DNA from: Gammaproteobacteria bacterium
Lineage (GTDB): Bacteria; Pseudomonadota; Gammaproteobacteria; Steroidobacterales; Woeseiaceae
Direction of reading: 5' to 3'
DNA length: 50,308 nt
Assembly (NCBI GenBank): GCA_024639825.1
Contig: JAHEGH010000017.1
Coordinates: forward strand, 1-50,308
Numbering within the stretch: the first letter of the stretch is position 1; each line of letters starts with the position of its first letter. Shown here in pieces: positions 38,049 to 47,630 of this stretch. The position numbers and the translations under genes were made by a program. The notes under the pieces are model-generated. The model was not told where the DNA came from. It saw nothing but the letters and a program-made list of their open reading frames with translations, and made no database searches.

Positions 38049-40103
38049 GTGAAAAAACTGATTATCAGCGCCGTTGCGTTGCTGTTTGTTGTCGCATGCA
38101 GCCAGAAGGCTGACGAACCAGCGGCAGAAACGGCCACCGGACCCGCACAGGCGCCCATCTCAGGCGTAGACCTTGCCGGAATGGACACCAGCGTGAGGCC
38201 GGGCGACGACTTCTTTGCCTACGTGAACGGAACGTGGGTCAAGGAAACCGAGATGCCGGCGGACAAGGCGCGTTATGGCCTGTTCAACATTCTGCGTGAC
38301 GAATCGCAGGACGCCGTCAGGGCCATTATCGAGAAATCCGCAACAGGCGACTTCGCCAAGGGGACAGACGAGCAGAAAGTCGGCGATCTCTACAGCTCCT
38401 TCCTCGATTGGGACACACGCAACGCGCGCGGCCTGGAACCGCTGCAGCCGGAGCTCGATCGGATCAATGCCATTTCCAGCCGTGACGAACTCGCTGTCTA
38501 CTTTGCGTCAGCTATTACGCGCGGCCTGGATGCGCCATTCGCAGCGCAGCAGCTGACCGACTTCCTCGACCCGAGCCAGTATGCAATTCTGATGGCCCAA
38601 AGCGGGCTGGGGCTGCCGGACCGCGAGTACTATTTCAAGGACGATGAGACGTCCGAGGAAATTCGAACCAAGTACGTTGAACACGTCGGCAAGATGTTCG
38701 ATCTCGCCGGCATCGAGGGTGGCGCCGAAGCGGCGCAGACCGTCATGGCGCTTGAAACCCGCCTTGCGGCCGAAAACATGACGAAAGAGAAAGCGCGCGA
38801 TTACGCGGGTAACTACAAAAAATTCGCGATCGCGGACCTTTCGGAGCTTATGCCGGAATTCAACTGGGACGGCTACCTCTCCGAGATCGGCATTCAGGAT
38901 CTTTCGGAGGTTGTTGTTTACACGCGTGACTACATGAAGGCGCTCGACGGCATCATTGCCGACACGGACCTGGATACCTGGAAGACCTACCTGACCTGGA
39001 GCGCGATCAACAATACGGCCGATCGCCTGACGCGCGATATCGATGAGCAGAACTTCCAGTTTTACGGAAAGGTCTTGTCCGGCACCGAAGAGCAGCGGCC
39101 CGACTGGCGTCGTGCGGTCTCGACGGTCGATGGCCTGCTCGGCGAAGTGGTCGGCAAGGTTTACGTCAAGGAGCACTTTCCGCCCGAAGCGAAAGAACGC
39201 ATGCTCGAGCTCGTTGGCAATCTCGTAAAGGCCTATGAGAAGAGCATCAAAGAGCTCGACTGGATGGGTGAGGAAACCAAAGTACAGGCACTCGATAAAC
39301 TGTCGAAGTTCACGCCAATGATCGGCTACCCGGATAAGTGGCGCGACTATTCGGCCCTGGAAATTGAGGCCGACGACTACTACGGCAACATCGAGCGCGC
39401 AGCGTATGCTGAATACAAGCGTCAGCTCGAACGCCAGGGCGGTCCGGTTGACCGCACAGAGTGGGGTATGAACCCGCAGACGGTGAATGCCTACTACAAT
39501 CCGCCGCTAAACCAGATCGTGTTCCCGGCCGCCATTCTGCAGCCGCCGTTCTTCAACCTGGAGGCTGACGACGCGGTGAACTACGGTGCGATCGGTGCTG
39601 TTATCGGTCACGAAATCGGTCATGGTTTCGACGACAAGGGCAGCACGTTCGACGGCAACGGCGTGCTGCGCAACTGGTGGACCGACGAAGACCGCGCTGA
39701 GTTTGAGAAGCGCACCGGTGCGCTGATTGCACAGTACGACGCGTTCATGCCATTCGAGGATCTTGCCGTGAATGGCGAGTTTACGCAGGGCGAAAACATC
39801 GGCGACCTCGGCGGGATCACGATCGGCCTGCTGGCCTACCAGATGTCACTGGACGGCGAAGAGCCTCCGGTGATTGATGGCTTTACGGGCATACAGCGCG
39901 TGTTCCTTGGTTTCGGCCAGGTCTGGCGGGGAATCACCCGTGATGAGGCGCTGCGCCAGCAGATCGCGACCGATCCGCATTCGCCGGGCGTCTATCGCGC
40001 TAACGGGCCCGTTCGTAACGTGCCCGAATGGTACGCGGCTTTTGGTGTTGAAAAGAACGATGCGCTGTACCTGCCACCCGAAGAGCGCGTGAAGATCTGG
40101 TAA
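38049..40103 (+). CDS. M13 family zinc metallopeptidase lipoprotein (neprilysin/PepO-like)
   Basis: The 684-residue protein starts with GTG after a strong GGGGAG site and has a lipoprotein signal with lipobox VVAC (Cys17). The M13 N-terminal domain contains DDFFAYVNGTWV. The catalytic domain has NAYYNPPLNQIVFPAAILQ, the zinc motif HEIGH within VIGHEIGHGFDD, the third ligand Glu in GENIGDLGG, and a C-terminal VRNVPEWYAAF substrate-binding motif. It is a full-length envelope oligopeptidase acting on short peptides. It is separated from gyrB by 107 bases without a gene and leads a three-gene unit. Confidence 0.95.
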   Translation: MKKLIISAVALLFVVACSQKADEPAAETATGPAQAPISGVDLAGMDTSVRPGDDFFAYVNGTWVKETEMPADKARYGLFNILRDESQDAVRAIIEKSATGDFAKGTDEQKVGDLYSSFLDWDTRNARGLEPLQPELDRINAISSRDELAVYFASAITRGLDAPFAAQQLTDFLDPSQYAILMAQSGLGLPDREYYFKDDETSEEIRTKYVEHVGKMFDLAGIEGGAEAAQTVMALETRLAAENMTKEKARDYAGNYKKFAIADLSELMPEFNWDGYLSEIGIQDLSEVVVYTRDYMKALDGIIADTDLDTWKTYLTWSAINNTADRLTRDIDEQNFQFYGKVLSGTEEQRPDWRRAVSTVDGLLGEVVGKVYVKEHFPPEAKERMLELVGNLVKAYEKSIKELDWMGEETKVQALDKLSKFTPMIGYPDKWRDYSALEIEADDYYGNIERAAYAEYKRQLERQGGPVDRTEWGMNPQTVNAYYNPPLNQIVFPAAILQPPFFNLEADDAVNYGAIGAVIGHEIGHGFDDKGSTFDGNGVLRNWWTDEDRAEFEKRTGALIAQYDAFMPFEDLAVNGEFTQGENIGDLGGITIGLLAYQMSLDGEEPPVIDGFTGIQRVFLGFGQVWRGITRDEALRQQIATDPHSPGVYRANGPVRNVPEWYAAFGVEKNDALYLPPEERVKIW

Positions 40104-40107
40104 GACG

Positions 40108-41043
40108 GTGACCGATAAACGCAGCCTTGTCTTTGCGGCGGTTTTATTTGCCGCGCCCGTCATCGTTGCGTGGTACGGGCTTTCAGTCGCAGCAGCAGCG
40201 GGTATCGTTATCCTGCTGCTGCTGTGCCGCTGGCTTATTACGCTGATTGGTATTATCGCGCCGGAACGCACACCCGATCTCGTGCTCGCCAGCATCTCGG
40301 CCAGCCACTTTGTAGAAAAAGTTCGCTGGAGCCTCGACCGGCTTGGTGTCGACTACGAAGAGCAAACGTCGGGCGGCACCCTGGGCGCCTACTTTCGTGG
40401 CCGCACCGTCCCACAGCTGAAAGTCAGGACGGGCATAGTCCGGTCCGTCATCGGCAACTCACCGGATATTCTCCGCTATGTCTACGGCCGCTACTTGCCG
40501 GAGCGCCCGGACAGGGCGGCGTTTCTTGAGCCGACCGCCGAGCGGGTCGCGTTTGAGCATCGGCTCGATGGCTACGGGGTCAGCCTGCAGGTCTGGGTTT
40601 ACTACCACATACTCCAGGACCGCGAGCTCACCCTGCACGCCTGGGGCAGAGACGATCCGGCCACGCCGGCATGGCAGCGCCTCGCGCTGCGGGTTCTCTA
40701 TCCGCTCCTGGCATTCATGATTCGCTTTTCGTTCAAGATCAACGACGAGCACTTTGCCAGATCGGTAGCGCGGATCGAAGCGCTGCTGGGCGACATTAAT
40801 GCCGATCTCACCGACGGCCGAACGTCCTTGCTCGGCGGTGATGAAATCAACTACACGGACCTGACGTTCGCCGCGTTTACCGGCCTCTGGCTGATGCCGG
40901 AGGGTTACGGAGGCGGCAAAGCGGATAATGTGCGTATCGAAAGAGACCGGGCGCCGGAGGCCATGCGCGCCGACATCGAGCGCTGGATTGCTGCGTTTCC
41001 CAATGCAGTCTCCCGGGTGGAGACGATGTACAAGGATAGATAG
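40108..41043 (+). CDS. Membrane-anchored glutathione S-transferase family protein
   Basis: The 311-residue protein starts at GTG 4 bases after the M13 stop. Two hydrophobic helices (about residues 8-24 and 27-48, with GIVILLLLCRWLITLIGII) precede a GST fold: the thioredoxin-like domain with SASHFVEKVRWSLDRLGVDYEE and TVPQLKV (cis-Pro), then an all-helical C-terminal domain (FARSVARIEALL, INYTDLTFAAFTGLW). The serine in SASHF sits at the position of the catalytic Ser/Cys. The activity and substrate are not known; the TM hairpin would keep the GST in the cytoplasm at the inner membrane. Confidence 0.82.
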   Translation: MTDKRSLVFAAVLFAAPVIVAWYGLSVAAAAGIVILLLLCRWLITLIGIIAPERTPDLVLASISASHFVEKVRWSLDRLGVDYEEQTSGGTLGAYFRGRTVPQLKVRTGIVRSVIGNSPDILRYVYGRYLPERPDRAAFLEPTAERVAFEHRLDGYGVSLQVWVYYHILQDRELTLHAWGRDDPATPAWQRLALRVLYPLLAFMIRFSFKINDEHFARSVARIEALLGDINADLTDGRTSLLGGDEINYTDLTFAAFTGLWLMPEGYGGGKADNVRIERDRAPEAMRADIERWIAAFPNAVSRVETMYKDR

Positions 41044-41460
41044 ATGAGCGCCATGAAAATTAATGCATTATTGATCGCTGCGGTTTTGCTGACCGCCTGT
41101 GCGGCACTGGATGACGAGCAAGGCCGCCGCGAGGAAACGGCAATCGCAGACTTTATTGAAGTGAATGAGCTCGCATCGGTCAACTCTATCCGCACGCTGG
41201 AGCAGCTTTCCTCGAGCAGTGCCAGTGAGCTCTACATCATTGTTAGTACGCGCAGAGAGGACTACCTGCTCGAGTACTACAGCCGCTGCACGAAACGTTT
41301 TGATGGGCGGGTTGAGCCCGATGTTCGTCAGGATTCACGCGCACTGTATCCGAAGGTCGATACGTTTCGTGGGTGTCGAATCAAGGCGCTCTACGCGCTG
41401 GAGCCCGGCCAGGCCGACGAGATTAAAGCGCTGGGCCGGTCTGTCGGCGGCGACCGGTAA
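41044..41460 (+). CDS. Small lipoprotein, DUF6491-like
   Basis: The 138-residue protein starts immediately after the GST stop. It has a lipoprotein signal (KINALLIAAVLLTAC, lipobox LTAC) and two further cysteines (Cys81 in SRCTKRF, Cys109 in RGCRIKALYAL) that could pair. The ending TFRGCRIKALYAL resembles DUF6491 proteins, a small uncharacterised lipoprotein family; this name is a tentative recall. An internal ATG at codon 4 is an alternative start. The convergent gap to plsC (41461-41515) has only a weak TCGCG/CGCGA hairpin. Confidence 0.75.
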   Translation: MSAMKINALLIAAVLLTACAALDDEQGRREETAIADFIEVNELASVNSIRTLEQLSSSSASELYIIVSTRREDYLLEYYSRCTKRFDGRVEPDVRQDSRALYPKVDTFRGCRIKALYALEPGQADEIKALGRSVGGDR

Positions 41461-41515
41461 ACCAACTACGGCGTCGCGAAACGCGAGCGGACGAGATGGG
41501 GCTTCTTGAGATAGT

Positions 41516-42256
41516 TCATTCGGCCCGCTGCTTATCCTGATAGGTCGTGCTGATCTCCTGCATCTTGTTCTCTATCCATTCCTGCACAACAAGGTTTGTC
41601 TCCCTGGGCGGGCGCCCCTGTGCGCTAATCGGAGGACCGATGCAAAAACGAACGATACCCGGGCGCTTGGTGAACACGAGGCGCGGCCATAAGTCACCCG
41701 CGTTGTGTGCCACCGGAACGATCATCACGTTCGCCTCCTGGGCGAGCGCTGCACCGGACACCCCATACTTGCGGGTCTCGCCGGGTGGCATGCGCGTGCC
41801 TTCCGGAAAGATCGTTACCCATATGCCTTTTGCCAGCTTCTTCTTTCCCTGGCGTATGACCTGTTTCACCGCATTGCTGCGAGCGCTGCGTTTGATCGCA
41901 ATCGGCTCGAGCACCAGCCCGATGGCCCAGCCAAAGATCGGCGCCCAGACCAGCTCGCGTTTGACCACCCACGCGGTCGTGGGGAAGAAGGGAACGTGGC
42001 CGTAGGTCTCGAGCGTGGTCGTGTGCTTGATCATGATGACGCTGGGTTCGTCCGGGATGTTTTCCTGACCCTCGACAACAACCTTCATCCCGCAGAAAAA
42101 GTCGCCGGCCCAGAGGGCGAGGTTGCAGTAATTGACGACCAGCGCATGCAGCCAGGACTTCGGTGCCCAGAACATCAGCATCACCACGACCGCATAGATC
42201 ACAACCGACAAAAACCCGAAGGTCAGGAACAGCAATGAGCGAAACCATTGAATCAT
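41516..42256 (-). CDS. 1-acyl-sn-glycerol-3-phosphate acyltransferase (PlsC family)
   Basis: The 246-residue inner-membrane enzyme has N-terminal helices (about residues 5-35) and the acyltransferase motifs IKHTTTLETY (block I), FPEGTR (block III) and a VPVAHNAG segment (block IV). Block I reads H-x4-E instead of the usual H-x4-D; this Glu variant occurs in a proteobacterial PlsC subgroup. It makes phosphatidic acid from lysophosphatidic acid or acylates a related lipid. It lies 4 bases downstream of gmhB, as the last gene of the glyQ operon. Confidence 0.9.
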   Translation of the reverse strand: MIQWFRSLLFLTFGFLSVVIYAVVVMLMFWAPKSWLHALVVNYCNLALWAGDFFCGMKVVVEGQENIPDEPSVIMIKHTTTLETYGHVPFFPTTAWVVKRELVWAPIFGWAIGLVLEPIAIKRSARSNAVKQVIRQGKKKLAKGIWVTIFPEGTRMPPGETRKYGVSGAALAQEANVMIVPVAHNAGDLWPRLVFTKRPGIVRFCIGPPISAQGRPPRETNLVVQEWIENKMQEISTTYQDKQRAE

Positions 42257-42260
42257 CTGT

Positions 42261-42821
42261 TCATCGTCTCAACGTGTCCGTCGCGAACGCGGCCAGGTCG
42301 TCATAGACGCGAACGTCGCGCATGGCCGCAGGCAGGTTCTTCAGGGTATTCTCGCCATTACCCGTGCGCACCAGAATTGGCGTCGCGCCCGCGGCAGCCG
42401 CGGCCTGCAGGTCTCGCAGCGAATCGCCAACAGCGGGTACGCCGACGAGGCTCACGCCATAGTGGCGCGCCAGGCGCGTCAGTAGTCCGGGATTCGGCTT
42501 CCTGCAGCGGCAGCCATCGTCAGGGCCGTGGGGGCACACCACGATGCGGTCAACCCTGCCGCCCTCGTTGCTCACGAGCCGGCGCAGCTTGCGGTGCATG
42601 GCGCGCAAGGCGTTGCGATCGAACAACCCGCGGGCAAGCCCCGACTGGTTGCTCGCGACCGCCACCGTGTAGCCGGCACGGCTCAGGCGCGCGATAGCGG
42701 CGATGCTGCCCGGCAGCGGCAGCCACTCTTCGGGTGATTTTACGAAGCTGGCCGAGTCCTGGTTGATCACGCCATCACGATCGAGAATCAAAAGGCCCTT
42801 TGCACCGACAACCGTCGCCAT
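42261..42821 (-). CDS. gmhB: D-glycero-beta-D-manno-heptose-1,7-bisphosphate 7-phosphatase
   Basis: The 186-residue HAD-superfamily phosphatase has the nucleophile motif LLILDRDGVIN, motif II SNQSG, the zinc-binding loop CPHGPDDGCRCRKP and the late motif VGDSLRDLQAA. These are the hallmarks of GmhB, which makes heptose 1-phosphate for lipopolysaccharide core. Being next to plsC and glyS recalls the glyQ-glyS-gmhB-plsC order found in several gammaproteobacteria. It starts one base after the glyS stop. Confidence 0.94.
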   Translation of the reverse strand: MATVVGAKGLLILDRDGVINQDSASFVKSPEEWLPLPGSIAAIARLSRAGYTVAVASNQSGLARGLFDRNALRAMHRKLRRLVSNEGGRVDRIVVCPHGPDDGCRCRKPNPGLLTRLARHYGVSLVGVPAVGDSLRDLQAAAAAGATPILVRTGNGENTLKNLPAAMRDVRVYDDLAAFATDTLRR

Positions 42822-42822
42822 A

Positions 42823-44910
42823 TCAGCCTATGGAGAGCCGGGAAATGTCTGCAACATCGAGGAACAAGTCACGAAGTTCGCTTAACATCGCCAAACGGTT
42901 GTTGCGCACGGCGTCGTCTTCCGCCATTACCATCACGTCGTCGAAGAAGCGATCAACAGGGTCCCGCAAATCAGCCAGTTCGTTCAGGATCTCTGCATAT
43001 CGACGCTGTTCGAGCATCGGGCCTACCTTCTTGCGCGCATTTTCAAGCGCGTTGTGCAATGCACGCTCGGCATCCTGCTCAAGGAGCGGGGTCGCTACAT
43101 TGAGCCCCGTCGGGTCGCCGGCCTTGCGCAGAATGTTGGCGATACGCTTGTTCGCGGCCGCGAGGCTTTCGGCCTGCTCGAGGCGCGCAAAGGTCTGCAC
43201 GGCCGCAAGCCGCCGATCGAAGTCGACCAGCGATACCGGCTCGCGAACCATCACAGACTCGAAGGTCTCAATACCAAGGCCCGAGTCGCGATCCAGGCAG
43301 TAACCACGCAGGCGGTCACTTATGAATGCGTAAAGGTCGGTGCACAGCGCCTCCGCGGCTGCTTTTGCGTCCGGCTGGCCGGCGACGGCACGCTCGATCA
43401 TTGCTTTCAGGTCAACGTCGATGCCGCATTCAATGAGAATGCGCACGATACCGAGGGCGGCGCGCCGCAAGCCGAACGGGTCGCGATTGCCGCTCGGCTT
43501 CTTGCCGATCGAGAACACGCCCGCCAATGTGTCGAGCTTGTCCGCAATCGCCAGAATCTGTCCCGCCTGGGTGTCGGGCAGCGCATCGCCGGCGAAACGA
43601 GGCTGATACTGCTCGGCTATGGCATCGGCAACCGCTGCGGGCTCGCCATCGGCGATCGCATAGTAGCGACCCATGGTGCCCTGCAGGTCAGGAAACTCAC
43701 CCACCATGCCGGTCACAAGGTCGCACTTCGCGAGGGCGGCAGCGCGCGCGACGACCTTCGCATCCGCGCCGAGCTCGCCAGCCACCCAGGCCGCCAGCTT
43801 GGCGATGCGCTGGCTCTTGTCGAAGACGCTGCCGAGGTCACGCTGGTAGACGACATCGCGCAAGGATTCCTGACGATCAGCCAGTGATTTCCTGCGATCG
43901 CTCTCCCAGAAGAACGCGGCGTCCGCCAGGCGTGGACGAATCACACGCTCATTGCCCTCGATCACCTGTTCGGGGTCTTTGCTTTGTATGTTGGCAACCG
44001 TAATGAAGTGCGGTAACAGTCTGCCGCTGTTATCGGCGACGGGGAAATAACGCTGGTGCCCGGTCAGCGTCGACACGACAACTTCGCGAGGCAGTTCAAG
44101 GTAGGGCTCATCAAACGCACCGACGATCGGCACGGGCCACTCCACGAGCGCGGCTACTTCATCGTACAGCGACTCGCCATCTACAACAGAACCACCGGCC
44201 TGTTCCGCCGCGGCATCGACACCCTCGCGTACCATCTCCCGCCGTCGCTTGAAATCGGCGATGACGTAACCTTCGTTCTCAAGCACATCAAGGTAGTCGC
44301 CGGGTGATGGAATCGAAATTGGTCCCGATGAGTGGAAACGATGGCCGCGTGACGCCTGGCCGGTTGTGATGCCCATGATCGACGCATCGATCACGCTCTT
44401 GCCATGCAGCAACACAACCCAGTGAACGGGGCGCACAAACTCGGCATCGCCTGAACCCCAGCGCATGCGGCGCGGAATGGGCAGCGCCGCGAGGGCGCGT
44501 TCGATAACTTCCGGCAACAACTCCGCGGCAGGCTTGCCGCGCTCGAGGGCATTAAACACAAGCCACTCGCCCTTGTCAGTTTCGATGCGCTCGAGCGCGT
44601 CGATGCTTGTGCCGCACTTGGTCGCGAAGGCAGTGGCCGCCGCGGTGGGGTTGCCGTCGGCATCAAAGGCAACCTTTGTGGGCGGGCCCTTGTGCTCAAC
44701 CGAGCGATCATCCTGCGCGTGCGCGAGCTTCGTAACCTTTACGGCCAGGCGTCGTGGGCTTGCGTAGCCGTGTACCTTGCCATGTGAGAGTCGTGCATCA
44801 TCGAAGCCGGTCGCGAGGTTTGCGGCGAACGCGTCCATCAGCGAACGCAGCGCTTTTGGCGGCAACTCTTCTGTGCCGATTTCTACAAGAAAGTCGTCAG
44901 CCTTACTCAT
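42823..44910 (-). CDS. glyS: Glycyl-tRNA synthetase subunit beta
   Basis: The 695-residue tRNA-binding subunit of the heterotetrameric bacterial GlyRS begins [18 protein letters not shown]. It carries the family segments YASPRRLAV and [17 protein letters not shown], then the C-terminal anticodon-binding region with [22 protein letters not shown] sequence (here [18 protein letters not shown]). Its start overlaps the glyQ stop (ATGA). Confidence 0.97.
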   Translation of the reverse strand: MSKADDFLVEIGTEELPPKALRSLMDAFAANLATGFDDARLSHGKVHGYASPRRLAVKVTKLAHAQDDRSVEHKGPPTKVAFDADGNPTAAATAFATKCGTSIDALERIETDKGEWLVFNALERGKPAAELLPEVIERALAALPIPRRMRWGSGDAEFVRPVHWVVLLHGKSVIDASIMGITTGQASRGHRFHSSGPISIPSPGDYLDVLENEGYVIADFKRRREMVREGVDAAAEQAGGSVVDGESLYDEVAALVEWPVPIVGAFDEPYLELPREVVVSTLTGHQRYFPVADNSGRLLPHFITVANIQSKDPEQVIEGNERVIRPRLADAAFFWESDRRKSLADRQESLRDVVYQRDLGSVFDKSQRIAKLAAWVAGELGADAKVVARAAALAKCDLVTGMVGEFPDLQGTMGRYYAIADGEPAAVADAIAEQYQPRFAGDALPDTQAGQILAIADKLDTLAGVFSIGKKPSGNRDPFGLRRAALGIVRILIECGIDVDLKAMIERAVAGQPDAKAAAEALCTDLYAFISDRLRGYCLDRDSGLGIETFESVMVREPVSLVDFDRRLAAVQTFARLEQAESLAAANKRIANILRKAGDPTGLNVATPLLEQDAERALHNALENARKKVGPMLEQRRYAEILNELADLRDPVDRFFDDVMVMAEDDAVRNNRLAMLSELRDLFLDVADISRLSIG

Positions 44911-45836
44911 GACGAGCTCCCTTGAGCAACAGACTCGACCATCGGGAACCCGAGCGCTTCGCGACTTGCGTAATACGCCTCGCAGATCGACCGTGACATG
45001 GCGCGCACGCGCAGAATGAACCGCTGTCTTTCGGTAACGGAGATTGCCTGACGTGCGTCGAGCAGGTTGAACGTATGCGACGCCGTTAACATTTGCTCAT
45101 AGGCGGGCAAGGCAAGATCCAGCTCGATCAATCGTTCACATTCGTGTTCGGCATGATCGAATGTCCTGAAGAGCGCGTCGACGTCCGCCTCCTCGAAGTT
45201 AAATTTCGATTGTTCGAATTCGTTCTGGTGATAGACGTCACCGTAAGTGATGCGACCCAGCGGCCCGTCTGTCCAGACGAGATCGAAAATGCTCTGCACA
45301 TTTTGCAAGTACATGGCGAGACGCTCGAGACCGTAAGTGATCTCGCCGGTTACGGGCCGACACTCAAGGCCACCGACCTGCTGGAAATAAGTGAACTGGG
45401 TAACCTCCATGCCGTTCAGCCACACCTCCCAGCCGAGGCCCCATGCGCCGAGCGTTGGCGACTCCCAGTTGTCTTCGACAAAACGAATGTCATGAACGGT
45501 TGGGTCAATGCCAATGGCTTCGAGCGAACCCAGGTACATTTCCTGGATGTCGTCCGGCGACGGTTTCAGTACGACCTGGTACTGGTAGTAATGCTGCAGG
45601 CGGAAAGGGTTGTCACCATAACGGCCATCCGTCGGCCTGCGGCTGGGCTGCACGTAGGCGGCTGACCAGGGTTCCGGGCCAACCGCTCGCAGGAACGTTG
45701 CCGGGTGAAAGGTGCCTGCGCCCATTTCCATGTCATAGGGCTGCATGATCACGCAGCCACGCTCTGCCCAATACTGTTGGAGCCTGAGGATCAGGTCCTG
45801 GAAGCTCAGCGCCGCGGGCGATGTCTCGGTATTCAT
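44907..45836 (-). CDS. glyQ: Glycyl-tRNA synthetase subunit alpha
   Basis: The 309-residue catalytic subunit of the alpha2beta2 GlyRS has the class II motifs [18 protein letters not shown] and [16 protein letters not shown] and the [13 protein letters not shown] segment. It is the first gene of a four-gene minus-strand operon (glyQ-glyS-gmhB-plsC). A possible TATACT -10 box lies about 30 bases upstream (45868-45873), without a convincing -35. Confidence 0.97.
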   Translation of the reverse strand: MNTETSPAALSFQDLILRLQQYWAERGCVIMQPYDMEMGAGTFHPATFLRAVGPEPWSAAYVQPSRRPTDGRYGDNPFRLQHYYQYQVVLKPSPDDIQEMYLGSLEAIGIDPTVHDIRFVEDNWESPTLGAWGLGWEVWLNGMEVTQFTYFQQVGGLECRPVTGEITYGLERLAMYLQNVQSIFDLVWTDGPLGRITYGDVYHQNEFEQSKFNFEEADVDALFRTFDHAEHECERLIELDLALPAYEQMLTASHTFNLLDARQAISVTERQRFILRVRAMSRSICEAYYASREALGFPMVESVAQGSSS

Positions 45837-45945
45837 TCGAGTGTTTCAGGTGGTGGTAAAGGCGCGAAGTATAACGACTTTTGGTGCTGTAGAGGGCTTT
45901 CAGACCCAAACGCGGCGGGCCTTGGCCGAGGCCGCCTCGAGGCCC

Positions 45946-45991
45946 GCACTAAAATGGTGCGAAGCGGGCACCACATGCCCTATAATGGTGC
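45946..45991 (+). promoter_or_regulatory. Tandem NtrC-binding sites upstream of glnA
   Basis: GCACTAAAATGGTGC (45946-45960) and GCCCTATAATGGTGC (45977-45991) match the NtrC enhancer pattern GCACY-N5-TGGTGC; the second has one mismatch. Their centres are 31 bases apart, three helical turns, so dimers would bind on the same face. They lie about 70-110 bases upstream of the sigma-54 promoter, as at E. coli glnAp2. The second site also contains TATAAT, so NtrC binding could repress an overlapping sigma-70 promoter. Confidence 0.82.
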
Positions 45992-46054
45992 GAACAGGGC
46001 GCCCCGTCGCGCGGCAATTTGTTAAAAAACAATCGCTTACACGACGCCCCATTT

Positions 46055-46070
46055 TGGCACACTTCATGCA
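46055..46070 (+). promoter_or_regulatory. Sigma-54 promoter of glnA
   Basis: TGGCACACTTCATGCA has the -24 GG (46056-46057) and -12 GC (46068-46069) with exactly ten bases between them, and a full TGGCAC block. Transcription should start near 46081. NtrC activation is expected from the upstream dyads and the ntrB-ntrC genes downstream. Confidence 0.85.
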
Positions 46071-46086
46071 ATCAGGAGAGTTAATG

Positions 46087-46112
46087 GGCCGCATGCTGCG
46101 GCCGCTTTTTTT
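46087..46112 (+). terminator. Intrinsic-terminator-like hairpin in the glnA leader
   Basis: GGCCGCA (46087-46093), loop TGC, TGCGGCC (46097-46103), then GC and seven T (46106-46112) form an intrinsic terminator reading in the plus direction. No plus-strand gene lies upstream, so it is inside the glnA leader, between the sigma-54 promoter and the ribosome site (GGAGG at 46128). It is a candidate attenuator. The remaining bases of the 303-base glyQ-glnA gap hold only the NtrC sites and promoter. Confidence 0.65.
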
Positions 46113-46139
46113 GACTGCATGAATACCGGAGGAAACCCC

Positions 46140-47549
46140 ATGACAGCCGCAGAGGTAATGGCCCTTATTAAAGAGGCCGAGGTCAAGTTCGTCGATTTTC
46201 GTTTCACGGACACTATTGGCAAAGAACAACATGTAACGGTGCCGGCACACACCATCGACGACGATCTGTTCGAGGATGGCAAGATGTTCGACGGTTCCTC
46301 GATCACTGGCTGGAAGGGCATCAACGAGTCGGACATGATCCTGATGCCGGACCCGGCTTCTGCCGTTCTGGACATCTTCCCCGACGAGACAACCATGAAT
46401 ATTCGTTGCGGCGTCGTCGAACCGTCAACGATGCTGGGCTATGACCGTTGTCCGCGATCACTCGCGCAACGCGCCGAGGCCTACCTGCAGTCGACCGGCG
46501 TGGCTGATGCGGCCTACTTCGGTCCGGAGAACGAGTTCTTCGTGTTCGACAACGTTACGTGGGACGACACGATGCAGGGCTGCTTCTACAAGGTTGATTC
46601 CGAGGAAGGCGCCTGGAATACCGATCGCAGCTACGAAGAAGGCAACAGAGGCCATCGTCCGACGGTCAAGGGCGGCTATTTCCCGGTACCGCCGGTTGAT
46701 TCATTACACGACATTCGCGGTTCCATGTGTTTGGCGATCGAAGAGCTTGGCGTCATCACCGAAGTGCATCACCACGAGGTGGCAACGGCTGGACAGTGCG
46801 AAATTGGCACTAAATTTAATACCTTGGTCCGCAAGGCCGATGAGGTCCAGATCATGAAATACGCTGTGCACAATGTTGCGCATGCGTATGGCAAGACCGC
46901 GACCTTTATGCCCAAGCCGCTCGTTAACGACAACGGTAACGGCATGCACGTGCACCAGTCGTTGTTCAAGGACGGCGAAAACCTGTTCTCGGGTGATGGC
47001 TACGGCGGCCTGTCGGAAACGGCGCTTTACTACATCGGCGGCGTAATCAAACATGCCAAGGCAATCAACGCTTTTGCAAACCCGTCGACAAACAGCTACA
47101 AGCGTCTCGTCCCGGGCTTCGAAGCGCCCACGATTCTTGCATACTCGGCGCGCAACCGTTCTGCCTCGATTCGTATCCCTTACATCGCCAACCCGAAAGG
47201 TCGTCGCATCGAGGTGCGCTTCCCGGACTCCACCGCGAACCCTTACCTCGCCTTCGCTGCGCTGATGATGGCAGGCCTCGACGGCATCCAGAACAAGATC
47301 CATCCGGGCGACGCCATGGACAAGGATCTGTACGACCTGCCGCCCGAGGAAGAGAAGGAACTCAAGCTGGTTGCCTTCTCTCTGGAAGAGGCGCTGAGCG
47401 AACTCGACAATGACCGCGACTTCCTGAAGGCGGGCGACGTGTTCAGCGACGACCTGATCGACGCCTACATTGACCTCAAGATGGAAAACGTCACGCGCCT
47501 GCGCATGGCGACGCATCCCGTCGAATTCGACATGTACTACAGCCTCTAA
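46140..47549 (+). CDS. glnA: Glutamine synthetase type I
   Basis: The 469-residue enzyme (the same length as E. coli GlnA) forms glutamine from glutamate, ammonia and ATP as a dodecamer. It has the MFDGSSI motif, the latch region [11 protein letters not shown], the [16 protein letters not shown] active-site segment and the adenylylation site Tyr in [10 protein letters not shown]. The ATG at 46140 with GGAGGAAA is preferred over an ATG seven codons upstream. It is controlled by NtrC and sigma-54 sites and by a possible leader terminator. Confidence 0.98.
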   Translation: MTAAEVMALIKEAEVKFVDFRFTDTIGKEQHVTVPAHTIDDDLFEDGKMFDGSSITGWKGINESDMILMPDPASAVLDIFPDETTMNIRCGVVEPSTMLGYDRCPRSLAQRAEAYLQSTGVADAAYFGPENEFFVFDNVTWDDTMQGCFYKVDSEEGAWNTDRSYEEGNRGHRPTVKGGYFPVPPVDSLHDIRGSMCLAIEELGVITEVHHHEVATAGQCEIGTKFNTLVRKADEVQIMKYAVHNVAHAYGKTATFMPKPLVNDNGNGMHVHQSLFKDGENLFSGDGYGGLSETALYYIGGVIKHAKAINAFANPSTNSYKRLVPGFEAPTILAYSARNRSASIRIPYIANPKGRRIEVRFPDSTANPYLAFAALMMAGLDGIQNKIHPGDAMDKDLYDLPPEEEKELKLVAFSLEEALSELDNDRDFLKAGDVFSDDLIDAYIDLKMENVTRLRMATHPVEFDMYYSL

Positions 47550-47564
47550 AGGCGAAAACTGTGA

Positions 47565-47591
47565 ACCGGGCGGCATTTTTCGCCGCCCGGT
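47565..47591 (+). terminator. Strong hairpin after glnA
   Basis: ACCGGGCGGC (47565-47574), a seven-base loop containing five T, and GCCGCCCGGT (47582-47591) make a perfect ten-base-pair stem 15 bases after the glnA stop. There is no T-run after the stem, so it may be a 3'-stabilising hairpin or a weak terminator separating glnA from the DUF4124-ntrBC genes. Confidence 0.6.
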
Positions 47592-47630
47592 CACTAGCCG
47601 GAAACACGCTTACACTGCTATGCTAACTGC

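Noticed and set aside
41474..41486. TCGCG/CGCGA hairpin between the lipoprotein gene and plsC as a terminator
   Set aside because: Five-base stem with a three-base loop and no T-tract on either strand.
41752..41769. CACCGGACACCCCAT inside plsC, resembling the RAYT repeat (14 of 16)
   Set aside because: It lies within conserved coding sequence (YGVSG), has no inverted partner and is likely coincidence.
46704..47594. 296-codon minus-strand frame opposite glnA
   Set aside because: Shadow of glnA; no domain and no ribosome site.
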